Counted from the stretch's first letter, positions 34,245-43,408 are shown. The stretch: 64,000 bases of DNA from Nocardia transvalensis (GCF_015477765.1 NZ_JADLQQ010000018.1:1-64000); one strand, 5' to 3'. Notes: generated by a model not told the origin, from the sequence alone. Program-made: numbers and translations.

Positions 34245-35885
34245 ATGACGAGTGTCCAGCAGCAGCCTTCGCCGGGTTCGGCGGGCGCCCCCGATATTCA
34301 CACCACCGCAGGGAAGCTGGCCGATCTGCGCAACCGGCTGGAAGAGGCCAAGCACCCGATGGGTGAGGCCGCGGTCGACAAGGTCCACGCCAAGGGCAAG
34401 ATGACCGCGCGCGAGCGCATCCTGGCGCTGCTGGACGAGGGCTCGTTCGTGGAATTGGACGCGCTGGCCCGGCACCGCAGCGTGAACTTCGGCCTGGAGA
34501 ACAACCGGCCGCTCGGCGACGGCGTGGTGACCGGTTACGGCACCATCGACGGCCGCGACGTGTGCATCTTCTCCCAGGACGCGACCGTGTTCGGCGGCAG
34601 CCTCGGCGAGGTGTACGGCGAGAAGATCGTCAAGGTGATGGACCTGGCGCTCAAGACCGGCCGCCCGCTGATCGGCATCAACGACGGCGCCGGCGCCCGG
34701 ATCCAGGAGGGCGTGGTCTCCCTCGGCCTCTACGGCGAGATCTTCCACCGCAACATCCAGGCCTCGGGTGTGATCCCGCAGATCTCGCTGATCATGGGTG
34801 CGGCCGCGGGTGGGCACGTGTACTCACCGGCGCTGACCGACTTCGTCATCATGGTCGACCAGACCAGCAAGATGTTCATCACCGGCCCGGACGTCATCAA
34901 GACCGTCACCGGCGAAGAGGTCACCATGGAGGAGCTGGGCGGCGCCCACACCCACATGGTGAAGTCCGGCACGGCGCACTACGTCGCCTCGGGCGAGCAG
35001 GACGCGCTGGACTACGTGAAGGATCTGCTGAGCTATCTGCCCAGCAACAACCGGGCCGAGCCGCCGCGGTTCCCGGCCACCGACCCGATCGACGGTGCCA
35101 TCGAGGAGTCGCTGACCGAGGAGGACCTCGAGCTCGACAACCTGATCCCGGACTCGCCGAACCAGCCCTACGACATGCACGAGATCATTCGCCGGCTGCT
35201 CGACGACGACGAATTCCTCGAGATCCAGGCCGAGCGCGCGATGAACATCATCGTCGGTTTCGGCCGCATCGACGGCCGCAGCGTCGGCATCGTGGCCAAC
35301 CAGCCCACCCAGTTCGCGGGCTGCCTGGACATCGACGCCTCGGAGAAGGCGGCCCGGTTCGTGCGCACCTGCGATGCGTTCAACGTCCCGATCGTCACCC
35401 TGGTCGATGTGCCGGGCTTCTTGCCGGGTACGGGCCAGGAGTACAACGGCATCATCCGCCGCGGCGCCAAGCTGCTCTATGCCTACGGCGAGGCCACTGT
35501 GGGGAAGATCACTATTATCACCCGCAAGGCCTACGGCGGCGCCTACGACGTGATGGGCTCCAAGCATATGGGCGCGGATGTAAACCTGGCGTGGCCGACC
35601 GCCCAGATCGCGGTCATGGGCGCCTCGGGTGCCGTCGGATTCGTCTACCGCAAGCAACTGCAGCAGGCGGCGGCCGAGGGCGCCGACGTCGATGCGCTGC
35701 GGCTGGAGCTGCAGAACGAGTACGAGGACACCTTGGTGAACCCGTACGTGGCGGCCGAACGCGGCTATGTCGACGCGGTCATCCCGCCGTCGCACACCCG
35801 CGGTCAGATCGTGTCGGCGCTGCGGCTGCTGGAACGCAAGATGGTGAGCATGCCCCCGAAGAAGCACGGCAACATCCCGCTCTGA
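34245..35885 (+). CDS. accD5: acyl-CoA carboxylase beta (carboxyltransferase) subunit
   Basis: A 546-residue carboxyltransferase that moves CO2 from biotin to propionyl- or acetyl-CoA, making methylmalonyl- and malonyl-CoA for mycolic and methyl-branched lipids. It has the N-terminal and C-terminal crotonase-like carboxyltransferase halves, with the Gly-rich oxyanion loops GAAAGGHVYSPALTDF near 185 and GKITIITRKAYGGAYDVMGS near 420. TAGACT sits 7 nt before the ATG, a leaderless start. It is followed by the small epsilon subunit, as in the mycobacterial AccD5-AccE5 pair. The biotin-carrying partner accA3 is 3 kb downstream. Confidence 0.94.
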   Translation: MTSVQQQPSPGSAGAPDIHTTAGKLADLRNRLEEAKHPMGEAAVDKVHAKGKMTARERILALLDEGSFVELDALARHRSVNFGLENNRPLGDGVVTGYGTIDGRDVCIFSQDATVFGGSLGEVYGEKIVKVMDLALKTGRPLIGINDGAGARIQEGVVSLGLYGEIFHRNIQASGVIPQISLIMGAAAGGHVYSPALTDFVIMVDQTSKMFITGPDVIKTVTGEEVTMEELGGAHTHMVKSGTAHYVASGEQDALDYVKDLLSYLPSNNRAEPPRFPATDPIDGAIEESLTEEDLELDNLIPDSPNQPYDMHEIIRRLLDDDEFLEIQAERAMNIIVGFGRIDGRSVGIVANQPTQFAGCLDIDASEKAARFVRTCDAFNVPIVTLVDVPGFLPGTGQEYNGIIRRGAKLLYAYGEATVGKITIITRKAYGGAYDVMGSKHMGADVNLAWPTAQIAVMGASGAVGFVYRKQLQQAAAEGADVDALRLELQNEYEDTLVNPYVAAERGYVDAVIPPSHTRGQIVSALRLLERKMVSMPPKKHGNIPL

Positions 35886-36095
35886 TTCGGCGATATGTGC
35901 GGTGTCGGAGTCACACTGCTGTGTGAGGTGTCCAACCAGACCGCGCAGATCTGCCCCATCCGAGTGAAGATGGTAAGAACAGGCCCTCGCCGATGAGAGC
36001 CGCAACGAATACCGTTTGCGGGTTCCGGGCTCACCCGGGAGTCGTGAATGCCGGGCCTTCCCGGGGTTCGGCAATGGACAGGAGGAGCTGGCGCT

Positions 36096-36410
36096 GTGAC
36101 GGCTGTGGCTGATGAAGAAGTATTGCGCGCCGCCGAGCTGGATCTGTCGGTCGACGAGTTCGTCGCGATGGAATCCGAGGCCGCCGATACCGAATCGCAT
36201 TCCGGACCCGTCATCCGGATCCTGAAGGGTGCACCGACCGACGACGAGATCGCCGCCCTGGTGTGCGTATTCGCGGCCGCCGCGAACGCCGCCGCGGCAC
36301 CCGAACCGAAGGGCCCGGCGGATCTGTGGGGCCGGCCCACCTTTATGCATCGCGGCACGTCGCCGTTCTCTCCGTACGCCTTCCCCTACCTGTCACACCT
36401 ACGCGACTGA
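36096..36410 (+). CDS. accE5: acyl-CoA carboxylase epsilon subunit
   Basis: A 104-residue small subunit that tightens the AccA3-AccD5 complex. The N-terminal half is acidic and predicted disordered, and the C-terminal half contains the family core: IRILKGAPTDDEIAALVCVF, an Ala-rich helix and a WGRPTFM-type ending. GTG 36096 follows GGAGGAG at 36081-36087. The 210-bp gap behind accD5 shows no gene and only GC-rich imperfect palindromes. Its stop is 1 bp before the maf GTG, so translation is coupled. Confidence 0.9.
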   Translation: MTAVADEEVLRAAELDLSVDEFVAMESEAADTESHSGPVIRILKGAPTDDEIAALVCVFAAAANAAAAPEPKGPADLWGRPTFMHRGTSPFSPYAFPYLSHLRD

Positions 36411-36411
36411 C

Positions 36412-37056
36412 GTGACGGGCTTCGTTCTCGCTTCGGCCTCGCCGGCGCGGCTGCAGGTGCTGCGCTCGGCCGGGCTGGAGCCGCTGGTGCGCGTCTCCGA
36501 CGTCGACGAGGATGCGGTGGCCGCCGCCCTGCCCGCCGGGACGCCGCCGGAGGGCGTGGTGGTCGCGCTCGCCCGGGCCAAGGCCGAGGCCGTCGCCGCG
36601 GAGCTGATCTCCTACGGCGCCGAGATCACCGCCGATTGTGTCCTGGTGGGCTGCGATTCGATGCTGCTGGTCGACGGCGTGCTGCAGGGCAAGCCGCGGA
36701 CGCCGGAGGTCGCGCGGGCGCGCTGGGCGGCGATGGCCGGGCGCAGCGCGGATCTCCTCACCGGACACTGCGTGCTGCGGCTGCGCGAGGGGCGCATCGT
36801 CAACCGCGCCGATGACTGCAGTTGCACGACTGTCCACTTCGCCAAGCCCGAGCCGGAGGACCTCGAGGCCTACCTCGCCACGGGGGAGCCCCTGGAGGTG
36901 GCGGGCGCCTTCACACTCGACGGCCGGGGCGGCTGGTTCGTCGATCGCATCGACGGGGACCCGTCGAGCGTCATCGGGATCGGGCTACCCCTGCTTCGTC
37001 GACTGCTTGGCGACGTGGGAGTCTCCGTTGCGCAACTGTGGGTCGGCGCTGCGTAA
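36412..37056 (+). CDS. maf: Maf-family nucleotide pyrophosphatase
   Basis: A 214-residue Maf/HAM1-like enzyme that hydrolyses non-canonical or excess dTTP/UTP-type nucleotides. The N-terminal signature LASASPARLQVL begins at residue 6, CDSMLLVDG lies near residue 81, and KPRTPEVARARW near 93. It is the usual third gene of the accD5-accE5-maf unit. The last 72 bp are overlapped, convergently, by the 3' end of an Fe-S-type regulator on the other strand. GTG 36412 follows the accE5 stop at 36410. Confidence 0.92.
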   Translation: MTGFVLASASPARLQVLRSAGLEPLVRVSDVDEDAVAAALPAGTPPEGVVVALARAKAEAVAAELISYGAEITADCVLVGCDSMLLVDGVLQGKPRTPEVARARWAAMAGRSADLLTGHCVLRLREGRIVNRADDCSCTTVHFAKPEPEDLEAYLATGEPLEVAGAFTLDGRGGWFVDRIDGDPSSVIGIGLPLLRRLLGDVGVSVAQLWVGAA

Positions 37057-37809
37057 CGGCTGATCCGGGCTGCGCAGTTGCGGAGCGATCCGGCTGCCCG
37101 AGGGGGTGGGGATGCGCGGCTCGCCGGGTTCGGGGGGCGTGTCGGGCACCGTGGCCGAATCCGGCATCAGCGTGCTTTTGAGGGCCTCCAATCGGGCCAC
37201 ACACAGTTCCGGCTCCACGAACGGATGCAGCCGGACGTTGACCGCGTCCCGGCCGCCGTTGCGGTCGATCACCTCGCGCATGAGTCCCAGATGCACGCCG
37301 CACACCACTTCGGAGTGGGTGCGTGCCAACTCCCGCAGCGGGCAGGCGGTCAGCCGGATCAGCACCTGCTCGTCGGTTTCGGAGGAGGAATCGCGCTCGG
37401 GGGCGAAGCCCAGTTCCGACATCATCGTCATGGTGACGTCCTTGGCCTCGTCCAGCGAGGAGATCGGCTGCTCGAGCGCCTCGAGTTTGGCGCCCCAGGC
37501 CCGGCCGGCGGCGATGGCCGCATCCGAGCGACGGCGCGGGTCACTGCCCAACTGGTCGGCCAGCACCTGGGCCAGGTCCTGATAGCCGACCGATCGCTGC
37601 ACCGCGGTGTATCCGATGCGCGGGCGGCCGCGGCCGCGCGGCGGCTGCTGGAACTGACGCACCAGCGATTCCCGAGTCAGCACGTCGAGGTGGAACCGGA
37701 CGGTGGTGACGTGCTGCCCGGTGACTCTCGCGAGTTCCTGGGCGTCGAGAGGCTCGCTTGCGCCACGTAGGATCGCGAGCAGGCGCCGTCGTGGCCAAGA
37801 ATCAGACAT
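36985..37809 (-). CDS. SufR-like helix-turn-helix regulator
   Basis: A 274-residue regulator of the COG2345 type. A winged helix-turn-helix lies at residues 1-65 (ILRGASEPLDAQELARVT, then VTTVRFHLDVL). The central domain carries three cysteines, C156 in LTACPLRE, C170 in VVCGVHLG and C203 in ELCVARL, suggesting an [Fe-S] cluster, though spacing differs from classic SufR (four Cys). The last 60 residues are Pro/Ser/Arg-rich and low-complexity, and 72 bp of that tail overlaps maf. It is divergent from sseA, a sulfurtransferase, which fits a sulfur or redox role. No suf operon is in the window. Confidence 0.75.
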   Translation of the reverse strand: MSDSWPRRRLLAILRGASEPLDAQELARVTGQHVTTVRFHLDVLTRESLVRQFQQPPRGRGRPRIGYTAVQRSVGYQDLAQVLADQLGSDPRRRSDAAIAAGRAWGAKLEALEQPISSLDEAKDVTMTMMSELGFAPERDSSSETDEQVLIRLTACPLRELARTHSEVVCGVHLGLMREVIDRNGGRDAVNVRLHPFVEPELCVARLEALKSTLMPDSATVPDTPPEPGEPRIPTPSGSRIAPQLRSPDQPLRSADPQLRNGDSHVAKQSTKQG

Positions 37810-37967
37810 AGCTCACCCCTCCTCCCGGGAGACTTTATCGGATGAGGCTGCGACTTATTCGCTCTTCACCCGATTCGTGATGTGAAACCAGTTGCTGTAA
37901 GGCTCCCCACCTACGATCGGTGTGGAACCGATGACCACCGTCTACCTCGCGTGAAGGACCAACTACC

Positions 37968-38894
37968 GTGCCCGTCGCCCCGGACCCTCATCCATCCTTC
38001 GGCGCCCACGCCTATCCTCACCGACTAGTAACCACAGAGTGGCTGTCGGCAAACATCGGCGCGCCGGGCCTCAAGATCGTCGAGTCCGACGAGGACATCC
38101 TGCTATACGACATCGGGCATGTCCCGGGTGCCATCAAGATCGACTGGCGCGCTGAGCTTACCGATCCGAACACCCGTGACGTCGTCGACGGCGCACGTTT
38201 CGCGGAATTGATGCGAGCAAAGGGTATCGAGCGCGACGACACGGTGGTGGTCTACGGCGACAAGGCGAACGGTACGGCGGCGGCCACCCTGTGGGTGTTC
38301 GGCCTGTTCGGGCATCCGGACGTGCGGCTGCTCGACGGCGGACGCGACGCGTGGATCTCCGAGGAGCGCGACACCACTTTCGAGGTGCCCGATATGGGCC
38401 TGGGCGATTATCCGGTGGTGGACCGCGACGATCGGCAGTCGCGGGCTTTCCTGGACGAGGTGCGCGCACTCGTCGCGGCGCACGACGGCGCGGCATTGCT
38501 GGATGTTCGTGCCGCCGAGGAATATTCGGGCGAAATGAGCCGAATTCTCGACCGTCCGGAGGAGCAGTCGCTGCGTGCCGGACATATTCCGACAGCGGTG
38601 AACATTCCGTGGACGGCGGCGGTCGGCGGGGACGGGCGGTTTCGGTCCCGGGCGGAATTGGATCGGATCTACGCGCACTTCCGCACGGCCCCGGAAACGA
38701 TCGTCTACTGCCGAATCGGGGAGCGTTCGGCACATACGTGGTTCGTTCTCACCGCACTGCTGGGCCTGGACAATGTGCGCAATTACGACGGTTCGTGGAC
38801 CGAATGGGGCAACGCCGTACGCACACCGATCGTCAAGGGCACTGAACCCGGTAATGTTCCCCAGGCCACACGACCGGCGGCGAGTACCGCCTGA
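37968..38894 (+). CDS. sseA: thiosulfate/3-mercaptopyruvate sulfurtransferase (rhodanese)
   Basis: A 308-residue two-domain rhodanese. The N-terminal inactive domain spans about 15-135 and the C-terminal active domain about 155-290, with catalytic C248 in VYCRIGERS. It transfers sulfane sulfur to cyanide or a thiol acceptor and may feed Fe-S or tRNA thiolation. GAAGGA lies upstream of GTG 37968. In mycobacteria (Rv3283) it likewise lies between maf and accA3, but the SufE-like gene found there (Rv3284, from memory) is missing here; the gap 38895-39037 holds only weak palindromes. Confidence 0.93.
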   Translation: MPVAPDPHPSFGAHAYPHRLVTTEWLSANIGAPGLKIVESDEDILLYDIGHVPGAIKIDWRAELTDPNTRDVVDGARFAELMRAKGIERDDTVVVYGDKANGTAAATLWVFGLFGHPDVRLLDGGRDAWISEERDTTFEVPDMGLGDYPVVDRDDRQSRAFLDEVRALVAAHDGAALLDVRAAEEYSGEMSRILDRPEEQSLRAGHIPTAVNIPWTAAVGGDGRFRSRAELDRIYAHFRTAPETIVYCRIGERSAHTWFVLTALLGLDNVRNYDGSWTEWGNAVRTPIVKGTEPGNVPQATRPAASTA

Positions 38895-39037
38895 AGTGTG
38901 GCCCGAACCACTTCCGGCGAGTTGTTCGTATCACTCTTCGGGCCTACTGTTCAGTAGCCCCTATCCCACTAGGGCGTTTGTTGGCAGACTGCCTACACTC
39001 GCTCGAGACGAAAGTTGTCCATAGCACAGGAGGCTCA

Positions 39038-40849
39038 GTGCCCAGCCATGCCAACGCGCAGATCACCAAGGTCCTCGTAGCCAACCGGGGCGAGATCGCC
39101 GTGCGTGTGATCCGGGCGGCCAAGGATGCCGGTATCGCCAGTGTGGCGGTGTATGCGGAGCCGGATGCGGATGCGCCGTTCGTGAAGCTTGCCGATGAGG
39201 CGTTCGCGCTCGGTGGTCAGACCTCGGCCGAGTCGTATCTGGTGTTCGACAAGATTTTGGATGCGGCCGCGAAGTCGGGTGCCGACGCGGTTCATCCGGG
39301 TTATGGATTTTTGTCCGAGAATGGTGATTTTGCGCAGGCTGTGCTGGATGCGGGTCTGATCTGGATCGGTCCGCCGCCGCAGGCCATTCGTGATCTGGGT
39401 GACAAGGTGACCGCGCGGCATATCGCCGAGCGGGCGCAGGCGCCGATGGCGGCGGGTACGAAGGATCCGGTGAAGGACGCCACCGAGGTGGTCGAGTTCG
39501 CGAAGCAGTACGGCGTGCCGGTGGCGATCAAGGCCGCTTTCGGTGGTGGTGGGCGCGGGATGAAGGTTGCGCACACGATCGAGGAGATTCCGCATCTGTT
39601 CGAATCCGCGACTCGGGAGGCGACCGCGGCGTTCGGGCGTGGTGAGTGCTTTGTGGAGCAGTATCTGGACAAGGCTCGCCATGTCGAGGCGCAGGTGCTG
39701 GCCGATCAGCACGGCAATGTGATCGTGGCCGGTACCCGCGACTGCTCGCTGCAGCGTCGTTTCCAGAAGCTGGTGGAGGAGGCGCCCGCGCCGTTCCTGT
39801 CCGATGAGGTGCGGGCGAAGATTCACGAGAGCGCCAAGCGGATCTGCAAGGAAGCGGGCTACTACGGTGCGGGCACGGTGGAGTACCTGGTTCAGGGCGA
39901 GACGGTGTCGTTCCTCGAGGTGAACACCCGTCTGCAGGTCGAGCATCCGGTCACCGAGGAGACCTCCGGCATCGACCTGGTGCGCTGGCAGTTCCGCATC
40001 GCCAATGGTGAAGAACTCACCATCACCGAGGACCCGACTCCGCGCGGGCATTCGATCGAGTTCCGGATCAACGGGGAGGACGCGGGGCGCAACTTCCTGC
40101 CCGCCCCCGGCCCGGTCACGGTCTACAAAGAGCCCTCGGGCCCGGGTGTGCGGGTGGACTCCGGTGTCGTTGCGGGCAGTGTGATCGGCGGCCAGTTCGA
40201 TTCCATGCTGGCCAAGCTGATCATCACCGGCGAGAACCGCACCCAGGCCCTGGAGCGGGCCCGGCGTGCGCTGGCCGAGTACGAGATCGAGGGCTTGGCC
40301 ACGGTGCTGCCGTTCCATCGGCACATCGTGGAGAATCCGGCGTTCGTCGGTGACGGCACCAAGTTCGACGTCTACACCAAGTGGATCGAGAACGAGTGGG
40401 ACAACCCCATTCCGCCCTATACCGGTGGCCAGCCCATCGAGGAGGACGAACAGGCGCCGCGGCAGAAGGTTGTCGTGGAGGTCGGTGGGCGCCGTCTGGA
40501 GGTGTCGCTGCCGGGGCAGTTCACCGTCGGCGCCGCCGCGGCAGGGCCGGTGGGTGCGGTCGGTAACGGTGCCGGTGTGGTTCGGAAGAAGCCCAAGCCG
40601 CGCAAGCGGGGCAGCGGGTCGGCCGGGGCCGCGTCGGGTGATGCGGTCACCGCGCCCATGCAGGGCACCGTGGTCAAGGTCGCCGTCGAGGAAGGCCAGA
40701 CCGTGGAGGCCGGGGACCTGATCGTGGTGCTCGAGGCCATGAAGATGGAGAACCCGGTCAACGCCCACAAGGGCGGTGTGGTGACGGGCCTGGCCGTGCA
40801 GGCCGGCGCCGCCATCACCCAGGGCACGGTCCTCGCCGAAATCAAGTAA
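39038..40849 (+). CDS. accA3: acyl-CoA carboxylase alpha subunit (biotin carboxylase + BCCP)
   Basis: A 603-residue fused subunit. Biotin carboxylase occupies residues of about 10-455 with an ATP-grasp loop (KAAFGGGGRGMK near 167) and EVNTRLQVEHPVTE near 298-312. A linker of KKPKPRKRG type follows, and the biotin carboxyl carrier domain at 530-603 holds the biotinylation motif EAMKMENP (modified lysine in MKM). AGGAGG precedes GTG 39038. With AccD5/AccE5 it forms the long-chain/propionyl carboxylase; AccA3 usually serves several beta subunits. The codons at the gene's start are unusually GTG/GGT-rich, but nothing suggests recent transfer. Confidence 0.95.
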   Translation: MPSHANAQITKVLVANRGEIAVRVIRAAKDAGIASVAVYAEPDADAPFVKLADEAFALGGQTSAESYLVFDKILDAAAKSGADAVHPGYGFLSENGDFAQAVLDAGLIWIGPPPQAIRDLGDKVTARHIAERAQAPMAAGTKDPVKDATEVVEFAKQYGVPVAIKAAFGGGGRGMKVAHTIEEIPHLFESATREATAAFGRGECFVEQYLDKARHVEAQVLADQHGNVIVAGTRDCSLQRRFQKLVEEAPAPFLSDEVRAKIHESAKRICKEAGYYGAGTVEYLVQGETVSFLEVNTRLQVEHPVTEETSGIDLVRWQFRIANGEELTITEDPTPRGHSIEFRINGEDAGRNFLPAPGPVTVYKEPSGPGVRVDSGVVAGSVIGGQFDSMLAKLIITGENRTQALERARRALAEYEIEGLATVLPFHRHIVENPAFVGDGTKFDVYTKWIENEWDNPIPPYTGGQPIEEDEQAPRQKVVVEVGGRRLEVSLPGQFTVGAAAAGPVGAVGNGAGVVRKKPKPRKRGSGSAGAASGDAVTAPMQGTVVKVAVEEGQTVEAGDLIVVLEAMKMENPVNAHKGGVVTGLAVQAGAAITQGTVLAEIK

Positions 40850-40865
40850 GCGAAGGAATTTCAAA

Positions 40866-40897
40866 GGGCCCGCCCGCTCATCTGAGCGGGCGGGCCC
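40866..40897. terminator. bidirectional terminator after accA3
   Basis: GGGCCCGCCCGCTCA (40866-40880) pairs perfectly with TGAGCGGGCGGGCCC (40883-40897), followed by TGCGTTTT and preceded by AAAGG on the other strand. It separates accA3 from the convergent kinase gene. Confidence 0.88.
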
Positions 40898-40921
40898 TGC
40901 GTTTTGCTTGCGATGCTCGGG

Positions 40922-42415
40922 CTACTTGTCCTTGTTCCCGCGGTCCTTGTCATTTCCATGGTCCCTGTCACCGTCGGAAGCTCCGTGGCGGTCGGAATTG
41001 CCGTGGCCGCCCACGTTTTCCTGGTCGCCGGAACTTTCGTGGCCGTCGGAATTCCCGTGGCCGTCCGAATCATCGTGACCATCGGTGTCGGCGATCCCCG
41101 GAATCTGGAAGGGCGGGGTGCCGAAACCGGGCGGGACCGGAATAGTCAGCTGGGGCGGCTCGGTGGCGGCGGTCTGTGGCGGCGGGGCGGCCGTGGTCTC
41201 GGCGGGGGCGTTGGTGGCCACCGGCTCCGTTGTGGGTGTGGCCCGACTGCCGTTGCCGCCGCGGGTCAGCAGGGCTGTTCCGATCGCGATCACCGCGAAG
41301 ACCGCGACTGCCGCGACGACGGCGGCCGCCAGTTTCGCGGCCGTGCCGCCGCGGGGCGTGAGTTGTTGCGCCGCCTGCCTTTCCACGGACGCGTGATCCG
41401 GGGCGAGGACCGATGCGGGTACCGGTGATGTCAGCATCCGCGTGGGTCTCGGCCCGGGCGTAGGGAGGACCCGCGTGTGGCCGGGCGCCGAGGCAGGGAC
41501 TGCCGCAGCCGTCACGGCTCGCGTTCGAGCGGGATGATCCGCGGGTAGGTCGCGGCCGGAATTCGCCGACCGTTCCAGCTGTGGCGGGATACGCGAAATC
41601 GGTTGTGCCATACCGACAGCGGCGCGGGCAGCGGCGGCCAGCTCACCTGCGCTCGGATAGCGCTCGTTGGCATTCTTGGCCATGCCACGGGCGATGACCC
41701 GGTCCAATGCCTCGGGCACAGCGGAATTCGCGACAGACGCCCGAGGGGGATCTTCCCGCAGGTGCGCGTGCAGCTGCTGCACCGGGTCGGTGTCGCCGAA
41801 AGGCCTTCGGGCCGTAAGACATTCATAGAGAACACAGGCGAGCGAATAGATATCCGAACGCGCCTCCGCGTGGCCCGTGAACCGTTCCGGCGCCATATAC
41901 GCCAGCGTGCCCACCGTGAAACCCGTTGCGGTAATCGTGGTTTGGTTCGACGCGCGGGCGATTCCGAAATCGATGAGGTAGGCGAAACCGCTGGCGTGCA
42001 CGATGATATTGGCCGGTTTGACATCGCGATGGATCAGGCCGACCGCATGGGCGGCATCTAGCGCCTCGGCGACCTGAGAAATCAGATCCACCGCCTCCGG
42101 TGCGCCCATCGGCCCGGCCCGCAGCCGTGCCGCCACGTCGATGCCGGGAATATGGGCCATATCGAGGAACAGTCGGCCGTTCTGCTCCCCGAACGCGTGG
42201 ATCGGCGCGATGTGCGGATTGTCCAGGCTCGCGCCGATGTGCGCCTCCCGCTCGAACCGCCGCCGATAATCCGGATCCTCGGCCGCGGTGATCGACAGGA
42301 TCTTCAGCGCCACCACGCGATCGGTGGCCGTGTCGCACGCCAGCCACACCTCGCCCACCGCGCCCCGGCCGATCAGCCGGTCGAGCCGATACTTCCCGAA
42401 CCGGCGTGGGGTCAT
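40922..42415 (-). CDS. transmembrane Ser/Thr protein kinase with His/Asp-rich tail
   Basis: A 497-residue Pkn-type kinase. The domain is complete: P-loop GRGAVGEV at 16-23, VAIK-type lysine K38, HRDVKPAN at 129-136, DFG at 149-151 and APE at 175-177. A Pro-rich juxtamembrane region of about 270-355 precedes one TM helix at about 365-387, then an extracellular Pro/Thr/Ala linker and a C-terminal 55 residues made almost only of Asp, Gly, His, Ser, Asn and Lys. That tail could bind divalent metal. ATG 42415 has GAGGAG upstream; the in-frame upstream extension is not preferred. It lies where mycobacteria have sigF and its regulators. It is divergent from DUF1707. Confidence 0.85.
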   Translation of the reverse strand: MTPRRFGKYRLDRLIGRGAVGEVWLACDTATDRVVALKILSITAAEDPDYRRRFEREAHIGASLDNPHIAPIHAFGEQNGRLFLDMAHIPGIDVAARLRAGPMGAPEAVDLISQVAEALDAAHAVGLIHRDVKPANIIVHASGFAYLIDFGIARASNQTTITATGFTVGTLAYMAPERFTGHAEARSDIYSLACVLYECLTARRPFGDTDPVQQLHAHLREDPPRASVANSAVPEALDRVIARGMAKNANERYPSAGELAAAARAAVGMAQPISRIPPQLERSANSGRDLPADHPARTRAVTAAAVPASAPGHTRVLPTPGPRPTRMLTSPVPASVLAPDHASVERQAAQQLTPRGGTAAKLAAAVVAAVAVFAVIAIGTALLTRGGNGSRATPTTEPVATNAPAETTAAPPPQTAATEPPQLTIPVPPGFGTPPFQIPGIADTDGHDDSDGHGNSDGHESSGDQENVGGHGNSDRHGASDGDRDHGNDKDRGNKDK

Positions 42416-42486
42416 CACCGCTCTCCTCGCAGCCGGAACATAGTCCGACCCTAATCCGGGCACGCCGCAGACGCTACGCTCGTCCC

Positions 42487-42930
42487 ATGGCTGCTGATTC
42501 ACCCGACATCCGCATCGGCACCGAGGAGCGCGAGCAGGCCATGCGGCGGCTGTCGGACCACTTCGCGGCCGGGCGGCTGTCGGTCGCCGAATTCGACGAA
42601 CGCAGCGCGATCATCGCGGCGGCCGTGACCCGCGGTGACCTGGCGCAGGTGTTCACCGATCTGCCCGAACCCGCCGGGCAGCCGCCCGCGCCCGCGGAGA
42701 AGGGTGGCCGGGGCAAGCGCGAGTGGCGGGAACCGATGATGGTGCTGGTCGTGATCGCCGCGGTGGTGTTGTTCTTCACGACCAATACGTGGCTGTGGTT
42801 CCTGGCGATCCCCGCGGCCGGTGTGGTGTTCGGTCTCACCGAGAAGCCGGGCGAGCGGGAGCGCCGCGAACAGCGTCGGCTGCAGCGCCGGGAACGCCGA
42901 CAGCGCCGACAGCGGCGGCTGGAGCGCTGA
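42487..42930 (+). CDS. DUF1707 membrane protein
   Basis: A 147-residue protein. The N-terminal DUF1707 domain at about 8-60 has the RIGTEEREQAMRRLSDHFAAG and LSVAEFDER core, one of the common actinobacterial envelope-associated small domains. A hydrophobic hairpin or double TM segment lies at about 84-118 and the C-terminus is extremely Arg-rich. TACGCT lies 6 nt before the ATG, a leaderless start. Its stop overlaps the next start by 1 bp (TGATG). It is divergent from the Ser/Thr kinase, so it may be controlled or phosphorylated by it (inference). Confidence 0.82.
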   Translation: MAADSPDIRIGTEEREQAMRRLSDHFAAGRLSVAEFDERSAIIAAAVTRGDLAQVFTDLPEPAGQPPAPAEKGGRGKREWREPMMVLVVIAAVVLFFTTNTWLWFLAIPAAGVVFGLTEKPGERERREQRRLQRRERRQRRQRRLER

Positions 42931-43268
42931 TGGAACCGGTCGAGATCAACGCCGGTAGCTGGTATCTGCGCGCGCTGCGCGCCGACGATCGCATCGATGA
43001 TCGGCCCGCGCTGGCCGCGGGCGGTATCACCGATCCCGGTTATGTCGCCCGCCGCAACCGGGAATGGCAGGAGCAGACCGGCTATTCGTGGGCGGTGTGC
43101 GAGCCGACCACCGCGGAGATGGTGGCCGAGGTCGTGGTGACGCCGAATCCCGATGGCACCGCGGAGATTTCGGGATGGGCCCGCGAGGGGTACAGTGCGG
43201 CATGGGAATCCGGGCAGACCGCGGTCCGTCGCTTCGTCGCCGGTGCGCTGGGCCTGCAACCGATCTGA
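42930..43268 (+). CDS. small conserved-type protein, weak GNAT resemblance
   Basis: A 112-residue soluble protein coupled to the DUF1707 gene by TGATG. The order of elements (an N-terminal LRALRADDR, a central EMVAEVVVTPNPDGTAEIS-type strand and a C-terminal helix) is loosely like an N-acetyltransferase fold, but the acetyl-CoA loop Q/R-x-x-G-x-A is not recognisable. I do not assign an activity. A 140-bp gap with no seen feature separates it from the 59-aa gene. Confidence 0.55.
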   Translation: MEPVEINAGSWYLRALRADDRIDDRPALAAGGITDPGYVARRNREWQEQTGYSWAVCEPTTAEMVAEVVVTPNPDGTAEISGWAREGYSAAWESGQTAVRRFVAGALGLQPI

Positions 43269-43408
43269 TTCCGGATTCGGTTAGCAGACAAACCATTTCG
43301 CGACCCATCCGAGTCAGGGTGTTTCCGATCGTTAAAAATAGGTGTCGCGCCGCCGTGCCCACGGGATACGGTGGAACTCCCCGTAATCGAGCGCAGGGGA
43401 GGCGCGTC

